Below, piece after piece: positions 16,967-26,563 of a DNA stretch of 64,000 bases (position 1 is its first letter; every line of letters starts with the position of its first letter). The notes under the pieces were generated by a model that ran no database searches, had not been told where the DNA came from, and worked only from the letters and a program-made list of their open reading frames with translations. The position numbers and the translations under genes were made by a program. Source of the stretch: Lachnoclostridium sp. An169. GTDB taxonomy: Bacteria; Bacillota; Clostridia; Lachnospirales; Lachnospiraceae. The stretch covers positions 62,001-126,000 of the forward strand of contig NZ_NFKT01000012.1 of NCBI RefSeq assembly GCF_002160525.1, read 5' to 3'.

Positions 16967-17977
16967 TTAATGCAATACTGCGGTCTTGGCGTTTTCAATC
17001 TCTTCGTCCGTAGCATCTGTATATTTTTTTATTGTTGAAACCGGAAGGTTATCCTGCATCATTTTTACTATGATTGCCAGTTTTTCCTGCGTGCGTCCGG
17101 TCTTTTCACCGTCCTTTACTCCATCCGCATAAATATCCTCTAACGCCTGACACATATCGATCCGCTCCTTTCCCTGTGAAACTTTTACTTCTTTCATGAT
17201 CTTCTCTGAGTGCAGAAATGACTGCAGCGCATGATAGGTTTCCACATCCACCTGCCCGAAGTAATCCCGGTTTTCCAACATATAACTGCGCAGTTCTTCT
17301 TTCTTTCCCCTGTATTGTAACACGCCAAAAATCTGTTGTAAATCGGTGTGGAAACGGTTTATATTTTCCATATTTCCGGCGTCGATGAGATTGATCCGGT
17401 AATTTGGCAGATAAGTGCGCAGAAGGTTAAAGATTTCCGCTTCTGTATCTGTCCGGCTGTCGAAGTGGAACATATCATAAAGCTCCACGGCTCCGTCCCA
17501 TTTCTTCAGATCATAATAGAATACCAGTGTGATAACGGGAAAGATCCGGTCTGTTTTCCGGAAACGGGAGAAATACTCCTTACTGGTCAGGCGGGGATGG
17601 GAAGCCTGTCCATCGGCAGGATTTGACCGGCGATATTCGTCTTCTTTCCAGACTGTCCGGATCTGTTCTGTGTATGACAGACCGTCATACAGCATGTTCC
17701 GCACCGGCATGGCATAGTGGATCTTATCCTGTGATTCGCATGCAAGTACTGCGAAAAAAGGCCCCTTCTTCCATTGTTTTACGATATCCCGGTAGCGCTG
17801 CAGGGCCCTGGAAGTGTTGTCCTTATCAGTGACAATAATGTCCGTTTCCCGGTCGAGCCCGTCCAGATCTTCCGGCAGTATAACCTGTTTTCCTTCGAAA
17901 ACGGTTCCGTTGAACAGGTCTGCGAAGCGTCTGTTGTCGCTCAGCCAGGTGTTTACCGCTGTGTTTGCTTTGCCCAT
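16967..17977 (-). CDS. Rpn family recombination-promoting nuclease (PD-(D/E)XK, transposase_31-like)
   Basis: A 336-residue protein. The start at 17977 follows AAGGAGG with 7-bp spacing; the frame stays open to 18205 but that extension has no ribosome binding site. The N-terminal part carries FADLFNGTVFEGKQVI and a DRETDIIV block, followed by FFAVLACESQDKIHYAMPVRNMLYDGL near residue 65. This is the pattern of Rpn/YhgA PD-(D/E)XK nucleases, with Asp in TDII and Glu in ACESQ as candidate metal ligands. The C-terminal region (EKTGRTQEKLAIIVKMMQ) is a low-complexity helix common to the family. Such genes are horizontally spread and number many per genome in Lachnospiraceae. Function in recombination or defence is not proven here. 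Confidence 0.8.
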   Translation of the reverse strand: MGKANTAVNTWLSDNRRFADLFNGTVFEGKQVILPEDLDGLDRETDIIVTDKDNTSRALQRYRDIVKQWKKGPFFAVLACESQDKIHYAMPVRNMLYDGLSYTEQIRTVWKEDEYRRSNPADGQASHPRLTSKEYFSRFRKTDRIFPVITLVFYYDLKKWDGAVELYDMFHFDSRTDTEAEIFNLLRTYLPNYRINLIDAGNMENINRFHTDLQQIFGVLQYRGKKEELRSYMLENRDYFGQVDVETYHALQSFLHSEKIMKEVKVSQGKERIDMCQALEDIYADGVKDGEKTGRTQEKLAIIVKMMQDNLPVSTIKKYTDATDEEIENAKTAVLH

Positions 17978-18384
17978 AGGCATGTCCTCCTTGTGTGTTT
18001 CTGAGAGTTTAATAAGTGACAGTTCATCAAAATGTGGTATCTCCGGCAGAAATGCCATGATATCTGTAAAAGAACGCTGATATTTCGGGAGAATGAGGTG
18101 TTCCTGCGGGGCAATAGGTGATCGGGGAATGCCCGGAAACAGGAACAACGGTGATTTTGATGTTTTGTTTACAGGAATAATAGAACGCTCTGCGTTTCCT
18201 GTCAAGAAGTAAAGGGAAGAAAGTATATTTTTGTAAATATGTGCCAGAACATGGATTCGGAAAAAAGACCAGATATGAGTTTAAACTTTGTTCGCGCTTA
18301 TTGCTTTACCGCAGAATCATGGTAGAATAGTAGTGTTTAAAAACAGGATTTTGACATTATTCTGACAGAAGGAGGCTTTAAGCA
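17978..18384 (+). promoter_or_regulatory. 407-bp gap with a promoter for the ABC-class ATPase
   Basis: No separate gene is supported here. The minus-strand frame of the Rpn gene continues open to 18205 and could be a remnant of a longer N-terminus. On the plus strand TTGCTT (18301-18306) and TAGAAT (18323-18328) with a 16-bp spacer form a likely promoter about 56 bp upstream of the ATPase start. AGAAGGAGG just before 18385 is the ribosome binding site. Confidence 0.5.
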
Positions 18385-20094
18385 ATGCAGTTATCTGCTG
18401 ATTTAAGAAATCTGTTGAACAGGATCGACCACCGGGGTTATCCTGCCTACAAAGATACAAGGGGAATGTACCAGTTCCCGGGATATGTTCTGTCAATCGA
18501 CCATGTACAGGGGGATCCGTTTGCATCGCCCTCAAAGGTAAGCGTACATGTGAAAGGAAAGACAGCGGGATTTCCGCAGGAGCTTTATAAAGGAGATCAT
18601 CAGCGCATCGCGCTTCAGGATGAGCTGACGCGGCAGTTTGGCAGGAGGGCGGAGCAGTTCGCATTCAAGGCAAAAGGTTCCGGGAAAAGCGGGCTGATCT
18701 CAGTGAGCCGCTGCGGACAGGAGGTGTTGGAGCGGACTGCCTGCACGATGGATCCGGCGACAGGGGACATTGTCCTGCGCATGGAGATCGGTTTCCCGGC
18801 AAACGGACGGACCATCAATGCACGGGAACTGGAGAAGATCCTCTTTGATTTTGTGCCGGAGTGTGTGAAATATTCTCTGATGTACAAAAATATGGATGCT
18901 AAGCGCCTGAGGGGGATTATTGATCTTGCGGAGGATCAGCAGTATATCCGGGAGATGCTTCCGAAGATGGGGCTGTGCGCTTTTGTGGCGGACGGCAGCA
19001 TTCTCCCCAGAGAGTCGGGCGTCTCATCCAGACCGATGAAAGAGGGCGTGAAGTTCCAATCGCCGGAAGAACTGAAAGTGACTATAGAACTTCCGCATAA
19101 GGGTGCGGTCACCGGCATGGGAATCCGGAAAGGAATTACTCTTATCGTGGGAGGAGGCTATCACGGAAAATCCACCCTGCTGAAAGCACTGGAACTGGGA
19201 GTGTATAACCATATTGCAGGGGACGGGAGAGAATATGTGATCACGGACGATACTGCCATGAAGATCCGCGCTGAGGACGGAAGAAGCATTCAGAGAACGG
19301 ATATCTCCATGTTTATCAACGATCTTCCGAACGGTAAAGACACTGTGCACTTCAGCACGGAAGACGCCAGCGGCAGTACATCCCAGGCGGCAAACGTGGT
19401 GGAGAGCATCGAAGCGGGAACGTCCCTTCTCCTGATCGACGAGGATACGAGTGCAACCAACTTCATGATCCGGGATGAGCTGATGCAGAGAGTGATTCAT
19501 CGGGATATGGAACCGATTACGCCGTTTATTGAGAGAATCCGGGAACTTTACGACAGATATGGAATTTCCACAGTGATCGTAGCCGGAAGTTCGGGCGCGT
19601 ATTTCCACATCGCGGATACGATTATACAGATGGACCGCTATGTGCCGAAAGACATTACAGAGTACGCGAAAAAAGAAGCGGAAAGTTTCCCCATGATCAG
19701 TGTTCCGGAACAGGACGGCGTTACTCCGGATTTCGGCAGATGTCCCCGGCCGAACCAGGCGTTTAAGGGAAATGACCGTATCAAAATGAAAACTATGGGG
19801 CGTGAGGCGGTTATGATTAATAAAGAAACGATCGACCTGCGTTATGTAGAGCAGATCACGGACAGCGAGCAGGTAACTGCCCTGGGATACTGCATGCGGT
19901 ATGCGCAGAAGCACATCATGGATGGGAGAAAGAATCTGCGCCAGATTGTGGATGAACTGGAAAATGTAATCCGTAAAGGCTCGCTTGCCGCACTCTGCGA
20001 GAGCAGCTCCAGCATTTCCTGCATGGCAATGCCGCGGAGGCAGGAGATTTTCGCATGTTTTAACCGTTACCGGGGAAACATGGGAATGAGATAG
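18385..20094 (+). CDS. Predicted ATPase of the ABC class (PF09818-like)
   Basis: A 569-residue cytoplasmic protein. A Walker A of unusual form, GGGYHGKST, spans about residues 256-264, and the Walker B LLLIDEDTSA is near residue 350. The segment FSTEDASGSTSQAANVVESIE lies between them, where a signature loop would be. The N-terminal 230 residues (RGYPAYKDTRGMYQFPGY) match the opening of the uncharacterised ABC-class ATPase family. No membrane segments are visible, so it is not a transporter. The gene stands alone with its own promoter. Cellular role is unknown. Confidence 0.88.
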   Translation: MQLSADLRNLLNRIDHRGYPAYKDTRGMYQFPGYVLSIDHVQGDPFASPSKVSVHVKGKTAGFPQELYKGDHQRIALQDELTRQFGRRAEQFAFKAKGSGKSGLISVSRCGQEVLERTACTMDPATGDIVLRMEIGFPANGRTINARELEKILFDFVPECVKYSLMYKNMDAKRLRGIIDLAEDQQYIREMLPKMGLCAFVADGSILPRESGVSSRPMKEGVKFQSPEELKVTIELPHKGAVTGMGIRKGITLIVGGGYHGKSTLLKALELGVYNHIAGDGREYVITDDTAMKIRAEDGRSIQRTDISMFINDLPNGKDTVHFSTEDASGSTSQAANVVESIEAGTSLLLIDEDTSATNFMIRDELMQRVIHRDMEPITPFIERIRELYDRYGISTVIVAGSSGAYFHIADTIIQMDRYVPKDITEYAKKEAESFPMISVPEQDGVTPDFGRCPRPNQAFKGNDRIKMKTMGREAVMINKETIDLRYVEQITDSEQVTALGYCMRYAQKHIMDGRKNLRQIVDELENVIRKGSLAALCESSSSISCMAMPRRQEIFACFNRYRGNMGMR

Positions 20095-20127
20095 AGTGCA
20101 GCGATTCCCAAGTACAGCGATTCCCGG

Positions 20128-20156
20128 TTGCGCTTCCCGCCGATTGCCGATATAAT
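20128..20156 (+). promoter_or_regulatory. Predicted sigma-A promoter
   Basis: TTGCGC at 20128-20133 and a perfect TATAAT at 20151-20156 with a 17-bp spacer, about 67 bp upstream of the GTG start at 20223. A second TATAAT-like string lies at 20180-20185. Confidence 0.6.
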
Positions 20157-20222
20157 AGAGTCAGCAGGATATTAACCGCTATAATGGATCACGTAAGAGG
20201 AAAAATAAGAGGAGAAAGAACC

Positions 20223-20792
20223 GTGTCTGAAGAAAAAAGAACCGAGAATAATGGCAATTTAAATAATGAGAATGAAAATAACGCTATGAGCCATGCTGAC
20301 AACGGCGCAGGCAACATGAAAAACGAGCAGCCGGTGACTCCGGCGGACTACACCGGCCCGGGCTATGAGGAGGCGGAAACAGCGTTCTCTGCGGCAGCGG
20401 AACAGCCCGCAGACAGCCGCAGCGTCGGAGACGGCGTGACACCGGAAGAACCAGAAAAAGCACCAGAGCCGGAAAAATCCCGGGGAAGATTCTTCCGCTC
20501 CAGAAGAGAAGAAAGAGAATTCTCCCGGGAAGAGTGGATTCTCACCCACATCGGCGATGAGAATCTGATGGAATACCTGGAACTGGAGCAAAAGCGCGAG
20601 GAGTTAATGCAGAAGACAAAAGAAGCCCGCCAGAAGCGGATTCTCTCTGCATTTCAGCTGGCGGTATCCCTTGCGGCGGTTGTGGGAATTATCTGGCTGC
20701 TGCGGGATAATCCGACGGTGATGGTAAATATTCTCTATATCATCGGGATTGTGGGTGCGCTCTGGATCTGGAAAAATCCAAAATCAAAGTAA
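20223..20792 (+). CDS. Hypothetical protein, acidic N-terminus with C-terminal membrane hairpin
   Basis: A 189-residue protein of unknown function. GTG 20223 is preferred because AAGAGGAGAAAG lies 6-8 bp upstream; the in-frame ATG at 20184 overlaps a TATAAT and has no site. Residues 1-110 are low-complexity, rich in Asn, Glu and Pro, and probably disordered. A charged segment EEWILTHIGDENLMEYLELEQ and a short coiled region follow. Two membrane segments (AFQLAVSLAAVVGIIWLL and VNILYIIGIVGALWIW) end the protein. Likely topology is a C-terminal membrane anchor with a cytoplasmic tail. Confidence 0.65.
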   Translation: MSEEKRTENNGNLNNENENNAMSHADNGAGNMKNEQPVTPADYTGPGYEEAETAFSAAAEQPADSRSVGDGVTPEEPEKAPEPEKSRGRFFRSRREEREFSREEWILTHIGDENLMEYLELEQKREELMQKTKEARQKRILSAFQLAVSLAAVVGIIWLLRDNPTVMVNILYIIGIVGALWIWKNPKSK

Positions 20793-20874
20793 AAAGGAGC
20801 CTTTATTACAGGTTATTCCCATGTATGGCGGATATGCCGGATGGGCAATATAGATGTTAATATCAGAACTGGGG

Positions 20875-20896
20875 GGACAGCCTGAGCGGGCTGTCC
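20875..20896 (+). terminator. Stem-loop after the hypothetical gene, weak terminator
   Basis: GGACAGCC (20875-20882) pairs with GGCTGTCC (20889-20896) over a 6-nt loop, 83 bp after the stop. Only a short T run (CATTTTG) follows some bases later, so termination is likely weak. Confidence 0.45.
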
Positions 20897-20983
20897 TCAG
20901 CATTTTGAAAAAGACGGGAGACGAAACGGAATGACGGAAAACAGTCCGGAATTTTCGGAGAACAGGATAAGGATGTGGAAATT

Positions 20984-21931
20984 ATGAAGAGATATCTCAG
21001 GGCAGCAGCGGCATTATTGTTTGTCTTCATAATAACAGTGTCGGCACTGCTGACAACTCCGTACGGCCTGACAGGAGACGGCGAAGGATCTGCAGGAGCG
21101 GGAACATATGGAGAGAACGGTGCAGGGACGGCAGATGCATCCGCCCCGGTACGTGCGGAACAGGAGGAAACAGAAGACGGTTTTCTGGATCGGAGACTGT
21201 ACTGCACAGTTCTGGGGGACAGCATTGCAAAGGGATACTCCGACGACAAGTCCGTTCAGATCGCATGTTACGGAGAGCTTGCGGCCCGGGAGATCGCGGC
21301 GGAAAAGCAGGAGCCTTTTACGGTCAGGAATTATGCCAGAAACGGTCTTGCCTCTAAAGGTATGAATGAAAAAATCCTGACTCAGAGGCAGGTGCTTATG
21401 GACCTGGAAAAATCGAATCTGATTCTCATCACCATAGGGTCAAATGATCTGCTCAACGAATGTAAGCGGGCAGTTCAGGAGATCCTGAAAACGGATGCAA
21501 AGTTCAGGAGCGCAGATGAGGCGCTGAGTGTCCTGGAGGATGCGGTGAAGTCAAATCCGCTTCTCATTATCCGAATTATTGACGCCATAAGCAACTGGGA
21601 TTACCAGTCTTTTGAAGTGCAGTGGATGCAGATGATGGAGACGGTGAATTCCGTGAGGAGGGATACGACGCAGGTGATCGTTACGGATATCTATAATCCG
21701 GTAGTGAATATGAAGCTTCCGTCTACGATGAATCAGGTGGTGGAAGATATTATAGGAAATATGAATTCGGTTATTGAAAAACATGCGGGAACCTACGGCT
21801 ATTCCGTGGTCCGGGTCTCGGAATCAACGATTTGCGCCCATGTACAGTCGGACGGTCTCCATCCGGATCAGATGGGACAGCAGATTATCGCGGAACTGGT
21901 GACGGAGCAGTACCGCGCAGAAAGCGAATAA
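20984..21931 (+). CDS. Secreted SGNH/GDSL-type esterase
   Basis: A 315-residue protein with an N-terminal signal/anchor (KRYLRAAAALLFVFIITVSALL) and a low-complexity linker. ATG 20984 has AAGGA 10 bp upstream; a GTG at 20975 is possible. Block I is GDSIAKGYS with the nucleophile Ser. Block III is TIGSNDLL and block V is DGLHPDQMG with catalytic Asp and His. It should act outside the membrane on an ester or acyl substrate, for example deacylation of a glycan. The exact substrate is not indicated. It stands alone ahead of the Gld-type cassette. Confidence 0.85.
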   Translation: MKRYLRAAAALLFVFIITVSALLTTPYGLTGDGEGSAGAGTYGENGAGTADASAPVRAEQEETEDGFLDRRLYCTVLGDSIAKGYSDDKSVQIACYGELAAREIAAEKQEPFTVRNYARNGLASKGMNEKILTQRQVLMDLEKSNLILITIGSNDLLNECKRAVQEILKTDAKFRSADEALSVLEDAVKSNPLLIIRIIDAISNWDYQSFEVQWMQMMETVNSVRRDTTQVIVTDIYNPVVNMKLPSTMNQVVEDIIGNMNSVIEKHAGTYGYSVVRVSESTICAHVQSDGLHPDQMGQQIIAELVTEQYRAESE

Positions 21932-22082
21932 AGGACAAGCACAAAACTCTGTCACATTTGTAACACAGAAACTTCACACAACTCTGATACCCTTTAGTCA
22001 TATTTGGCGGACCCCTGTGTGATGGAAAGCGCGGACGCAGGGAACCGCCTGGGAAAAATATATCTCAGGGAGGGTTAAGACC

Positions 22083-23087
22083 TTGATAGAAGTAAGGAAT
22101 TTGGTGAAGAAATACGGGAATCATCTGGCCGTAGACCACCTGAACTTCAAGATTGAAGCCGGGCGGATCTATGGCTTTTTAGGTCCCAATGGCGCCGGAA
22201 AATCCACCACCATGAATATCATGACCGGATATCTGGGCGCTACGGAAGGGGAGGTGCTCATTGACGGGCACGACATCCTCAGAGAACCGGAGGAGGCAAA
22301 AAAACACATCGGGTATCTTCCGGAGATTCCGCCTCTTTATATGGAGATGACAGTACGCGAATACCTGGATTTTGCTGCGGAGCTGAAGAAGATACCGAGG
22401 CAGAAACGGGAGGACGCGGTGACGGCTGTGGAAAAGCTGGTGAAGATCAAAGACGTGGAACACAGACTGATCCGGAATCTCTCAAAGGGATACCGGCAGA
22501 GAGTCGGGCTTGCCCAGGCGGTACTGGGGTTCCCGGAGATCATTATCCTCGACGAGCCTACCGTGGGTCTGGACCCGAAGCAGATCATCGAGATCCGTGA
22601 ACTGATACGCAAACTGGCGAAAAATCACACGGTTATCTTAAGTTCCCATATCCTGGCGGAAGTCCGGGAGGTCTGTGATTATATTCTGATTATTTCCAGA
22701 GGCAGGCTGGTTGCCAGTGACACGCCGGAAAATCTGGAGAGACTTCTGGGCGAGTCAGAGACCGTTGAGATAGAAGCAAAAGCATCGTCGGCGGAGATAC
22801 GGGAAATTCTGAAAAATGTACCCGGTATCGAGCAGATTACCATACGGCGGGGAACGGAAGAAACGACATATGCAGATATCCTGCAGAAGAAAGGCGAGGA
22901 TATCAGAGAACGGGTATTTCTTGCATTTGCCGACAGGAAAATTCCTCTTCTTATGCTGAAGACGACAAGACCAAGCCTTGAGGATGTATTTATGGAACTG
23001 ACGCAGAAAAACACAGTTCCGGATGCATTTGCAAGAAGACTGATTCAGGAGAGAGAGGAGGACAGAGAGAATGCTGGCAGTTTATAA
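22083..23087 (+). CDS. ABC transporter ATP-binding protein, GldA-like
   Basis: A 334-residue ATPase starting at TTG 22083 after GGGAGGG. Walker A GPNGAGKST is near residue 36, signature NLSKGYRQR near residue 132, Walker B IIILDEPTVGLD near residue 153 and the switch His in SSHIL near residue 189. The C-terminal 90 residues carry the regulatory tail typical of CcmA/GldA exporters. It overlaps the permease start by 17 bp. With the next three genes it makes a cassette known in many Bacteroidetes and Clostridia as Gld-type; the substrate in Firmicutes is not known. Confidence 0.92.
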   Translation: MIEVRNLVKKYGNHLAVDHLNFKIEAGRIYGFLGPNGAGKSTTMNIMTGYLGATEGEVLIDGHDILREPEEAKKHIGYLPEIPPLYMEMTVREYLDFAAELKKIPRQKREDAVTAVEKLVKIKDVEHRLIRNLSKGYRQRVGLAQAVLGFPEIIILDEPTVGLDPKQIIEIRELIRKLAKNHTVILSSHILAEVREVCDYILIISRGRLVASDTPENLERLLGESETVEIEAKASSAEIREILKNVPGIEQITIRRGTEETTYADILQKKGEDIRERVFLAFADRKIPLLMLKTTRPSLEDVFMELTQKNTVPDAFARRLIQEREEDRENAGSL

Positions 23088-23937
23088 AAGAGAGCTGAAA
23101 GCCTATTTTCAGTCCATGGTCGGATGTGTGTTTATTGCATTCCTGACCGCGTTTACAGGAATTTATTTTATGGCGTACAATCTGATTTCCGGATATCCGT
23201 ACTTTTCCTATACACTTTCCGGGTCGCTGGTCGTATTCCTTGTGGGAATCCCGCTGATTACCATGCGCAGCTTCTCGGAGGAGCGCAAAAACAGGACGGA
23301 CCAGCTTCTTCTGACGGCTCCGGTAAGTCTGGGGAAGGTTGTGATGGGAAAATATCTGGCGATGGTGACGGTGATTGCAATTCCGAATCTGATCTTCTGT
23401 CTCTATCCGCTGATTATTATGTCCCAGGGAAATGCTTATCCGCTTGTGGACTACACTTCGATTGCAGTGTTCTTCCTGCTGGGGTGTGTTTACGCGGCTA
23501 TCGGCATGTTCATGTCGGCCCTGACGGAGAGTCAGATCATTGCATTTATCAGTACTTTCGGCATCCTGCTGATTCTGTATCTCTGGGATGGGATCCTCTC
23601 CATGATGCCGGACGGAGCTCTGAGCGGCCTGGTCTGTGTACTGGTGATTCTGACGCTGATCGCGGTGTATGTTTACCGGATGACAGACAATCTTGTGATT
23701 GCAGGCGGAATTGAAGTCATCGGCATGATTGCGGGGATTGCCGTGTATGCTGCGGATTCTTCCCTGTATGAGAATCTCCCTTCAAATCTGCTGGGAAGGC
23801 TGGCACTTGCCAATGTATTTTCGGACATTACCTCCAACAGTATTGTGGATGTAACGGGAATCGTGCTGTATCTGTCGGTGATCGCCGTATTCGTATTCCT
23901 TACGGTACAGGCGATTCAGAAGAGACGCTGGAGCTAG
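23071..23937 (+). CDS. ABC transporter permease, GldF-like (ABC-2 type)
   Basis: A 288-residue membrane protein with six or seven hydrophobic segments, beginning MLAVYKRELKAYFQSMVGCVFIA. The cytoplasmic segment MRSFSEERKNRTDQLLLTAPVS is characteristic of ABC-2/GldF permeases. It overlaps the ATPase gene and is followed by the GldG-like gene after 13 bp, so expression is coupled. Confidence 0.9.
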   Translation: MLAVYKRELKAYFQSMVGCVFIAFLTAFTGIYFMAYNLISGYPYFSYTLSGSLVVFLVGIPLITMRSFSEERKNRTDQLLLTAPVSLGKVVMGKYLAMVTVIAIPNLIFCLYPLIIMSQGNAYPLVDYTSIAVFFLLGCVYAAIGMFMSALTESQIIAFISTFGILLILYLWDGILSMMPDGALSGLVCVLVILTLIAVYVYRMTDNLVIAGGIEVIGMIAGIAVYAADSSLYENLPSNLLGRLALANVFSDITSNSIVDVTGIVLYLSVIAVFVFLTVQAIQKRRWS

Positions 23938-23950
23938 GAGGGTGAGAACT

Positions 23951-25456
23951 GTGGAAAGAATAAAAAAGACAAAACAAAATCTGATCCGGCTTTTTCGCTC
24001 AGCCGGAACGCGCAGCGGAGCTTACAGCGTGGGGCTGACCGCGGTTGTCATTGCGATTGTAATCGTATTTAATCTTCTGATCGGCCAGATTCCGGAGGCA
24101 TACCGGAACATTGACGTCAGCAGCACGAAGATCTATGAGATTTCGGATACCTCAAGAGAGCTCCTTGCCGGTCTGGACAAAGAGGTTGATATGACGGTTC
24201 TGGCGGTGCAGGATGAGACGGATGAGAGAATCAGCACATTCCTGAGCAGGTACGCATCTCTTTCCGGCAACATCCACGTGGAATGGGTTGACCCGGTGCT
24301 CCATCCTTCGGCACTGACGGATTATGATACATCGGAAAATACGATCGTTATCTCCTGCGATGACACAGGAAAATCAACCACGGTCTCCTTTGACGACATC
24401 CTTGTTATGGATCAGTATTCCTACTATTATTATGGAACTACTTCCTACACGGAATTCGACGGGGAAGGACAGCTGACAAGCGCGGTCAACTATGTGACAA
24501 GCGATACGGAGCAGATCATTTATCAGACCACCGGACATGGCGAGGGCACGCTTTCCTCAACCATCACGGACCTGATGTCCAAGAACAGCTACACCCTTTC
24601 CGATCTCAACCTGCTGATGAGCACTTCTGTTCCGGAGGACTGTGATCTGCTGCTGATGTATGCACCGACCGCTGATCTTACGGAGGAGGAGGTGAATATG
24701 CTTTCCGATTATCTGGGCTCGGGCGGAAAGGTGATGATCCTCCTTGGAGACATGGGAATATCCGATCTGCCGAATCTGGGCGGACTTCTGGCTGAGTACG
24801 GGATGAACGGCGTGGACGGCTATATGGCGGATCCGACGAGATGTTATCAGGGAAATTATTACTACATCTTCCCGGAACTTTCACTTTCCGGAGATATGGC
24901 GACGGGAATCTCTTCGCGGATGGTTCTTCTCGCCTATGCCCATGGAATGACTCTGACAGATCCGGAGCGGGATACGATCACGACCACGGATTTTATGTCC
25001 ACATCCGCTGACGCCTATGCGGTGACAGAAGAAAGCCAGGAACAGGGTGAATATGTTCTGGGCGCTGTGGCAACGGAGTCGGTGACTTCCGACAGCGGTG
25101 ATGCAGACAGCGGTGATGCAGACAGCGGTGACGCAGATGAGGGTTCTTCAGACACGTCGGAAGACGCACAGTCAGAAGAGGTGGAGAGCCGCCTTACTGT
25201 AATTACGGCAGCGAGCCTGATTGACCAGAACATTACGGATGCTTTCTCGACTCTGGAAAATACTACGGTATTCATGAACGCTGTCACAGAAAACTTTGAG
25301 GGCGTGCAGAATCTTTCCATTGAGGCAAAGAGCCTGTCAGTGGAATATAACACCATGCAGCACACAGGGATTTTAAGTTTCCTGGTGGTATTCGGTGTTC
25401 CTGCAGTCGTTCTGATCGGAGGATTTATCGTGTGGTTCAGAAGAAGAAAAGCTTAA
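23951..25456 (+). CDS. GldG-like ABC-associated protein
   Basis: A 501-residue protein with one N-terminal membrane segment (VGLTAVVIAIVIVFNLLIGQIPE) and one C-terminal segment (GILSFLVVFGVPAVVLIGGFIVWF) followed by a basic tail. The bulk lies outside the membrane and has the intraflagellar-transport-like GldG fold pattern (TSRELLAGLDKEVDMTVLAVQDE; YAPTADLTEEEVNMLSDYLGSGGK). GTG 23951 is chosen since AGGAGG sits 9 bp upstream; GTG 23942 abuts it. An Asp/Ser-rich repeat lies near residue 385. It is probably the non-ATPase subunit of the exporter encoded upstream. Confidence 0.87.
   Translation: MERIKKTKQNLIRLFRSAGTRSGAYSVGLTAVVIAIVIVFNLLIGQIPEAYRNIDVSSTKIYEISDTSRELLAGLDKEVDMTVLAVQDETDERISTFLSRYASLSGNIHVEWVDPVLHPSALTDYDTSENTIVISCDDTGKSTTVSFDDILVMDQYSYYYYGTTSYTEFDGEGQLTSAVNYVTSDTEQIIYQTTGHGEGTLSSTITDLMSKNSYTLSDLNLLMSTSVPEDCDLLLMYAPTADLTEEEVNMLSDYLGSGGKVMILLGDMGISDLPNLGGLLAEYGMNGVDGYMADPTRCYQGNYYYIFPELSLSGDMATGISSRMVLLAYAHGMTLTDPERDTITTTDFMSTSADAYAVTEESQEQGEYVLGAVATESVTSDSGDADSGDADSGDADEGSSDTSEDAQSEEVESRLTVITAASLIDQNITDAFSTLENTTVFMNAVTENFEGVQNLSIEAKSLSVEYNTMQHTGILSFLVVFGVPAVVLIGGFIVWFRRRKA
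25091..25135 (+). repeat. Three tandem 15-bp units inside the GldG-like gene
   Basis: GACAGCGGTGATGCA is repeated three times (the last copy with one change), encoding a short SGDAD repeat. The copy number is likely to vary between strains by slippage without a frameshift, because the unit is a multiple of three. Confidence 0.85.
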
Positions 25457-25543
25457 CAGGCAGCATGCGGACCCGGAGAAAGATTCGGGTTCAGAGGCGG
25501 AATGCAGATTCATAGATGCAGGTTCAGAGAAAGAGGTGGATCA

Positions 25544-26461
25544 ATGAAGAAAAACAGAGGACTGATGATCGCCCTGGCGGTTCTGGTGGTTCTGCTTGCC
25601 GCTTACTTCGGCATGCGGGCCTGGAATACGGCGCAGGAAGAAGAAAAGCAGGCACAGGAAGATGCGGAGAAGGTCTATGTGACTGATACCGATCCGGATG
25701 AGATCACAGCCATCAGCTACAATGTGGGCAGCGGGGACATGGCGTTTGAAAAAGACGGGGATACCTGGTATTACACGGCAGATAAGGATTTTCCGCTCAG
25801 CCAGAGCTATCCGGAAAATATGGCAGAGACTCTGGGCAGGGTAGAAGCAGACCGGGAGCTGGAAGACGGAGATGAGCTGGCAGATTACGGTCTGGATGAC
25901 CCGGCGTATACGGTGGAGTACACGGACAGTGAAGGAAATACAACAACACTTTATTTCGGGGATGTGACCGGGGATTACTATTATGTTACGGCAAATGATG
26001 ACGGCGTTGTCTATACGGTTTCCACAACCGTCATTGAAGATCTGAATTATACGCTGGATGACATGGCGCAGCTTGACGATTATCCGAGCATCGGAAGCGG
26101 CAATCTTGTGCGGGAGACGATCACGCAGGACGGTGTGACCACGACCTATGATTCGGAAAATGAGGACCAGTCCGAGGATATCGCGGCGGTGGCAGGCGGA
26201 CTGGGAGCGGTATCGCTCTCCGATGTGGCCGACTACTCCGTGGCGGATGCGGATCTTAAGACTTACGGACTGGATGAAGCATCGCGCATTACGGTGGAAG
26301 CCACATACACCCAGGATGACGAGGAACAGGTGCTTACGCTGTATATCGGAAATGATGACGGCAGCGGCGACCGGTATGTGATGATCAATGATTCAAGGAT
26401 CGTATACCTGATTTCTGATACAGTCTGCAATAATATTATGAATGTCAGCGATGATGAATGA
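25544..26461 (+). CDS. DUF4340 domain protein, ABC-cassette partner
   Basis: A 305-residue protein with an N-terminal membrane anchor (RGLMIALAVLVVLLAAYFGM). Several copies of the DUF4340 pattern follow (ADKDFPLSQSYPENMAETLGRVEADRELED; LADYGLDDPAYTVEYTDSEGN; LKTYGLDEASRITVEATYT). ATG 25544 follows AGAGGTGG; the in-frame ATG at 25502 is rejected. DUF4340 proteins commonly follow GldA-F-G genes and are thought to sit on the outer face of the membrane with them. Function is unknown. Confidence 0.87.
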   Translation: MKKNRGLMIALAVLVVLLAAYFGMRAWNTAQEEEKQAQEDAEKVYVTDTDPDEITAISYNVGSGDMAFEKDGDTWYYTADKDFPLSQSYPENMAETLGRVEADRELEDGDELADYGLDDPAYTVEYTDSEGNTTTLYFGDVTGDYYYVTANDDGVVYTVSTTVIEDLNYTLDDMAQLDDYPSIGSGNLVRETITQDGVTTTYDSENEDQSEDIAAVAGGLGAVSLSDVADYSVADADLKTYGLDEASRITVEATYTQDDEEQVLTLYIGNDDGSGDRYVMINDSRIVYLISDTVCNNIMNVSDDE

Positions 26462-26563
26462 TAATGTTTATTTTTAAAATTTATAAGATTTTAATTGACT
26501 TTGTTCGGAAAACAGAGGAAAATAGATAGCATATTACAGATTTCAGGTAAAGGATGGATACAT

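Noticed and set aside
17978-18205. N-terminal extension of the Rpn nuclease
   Set aside because: Frame is open but there is no ribosome binding site, while a strong one precedes 17977.
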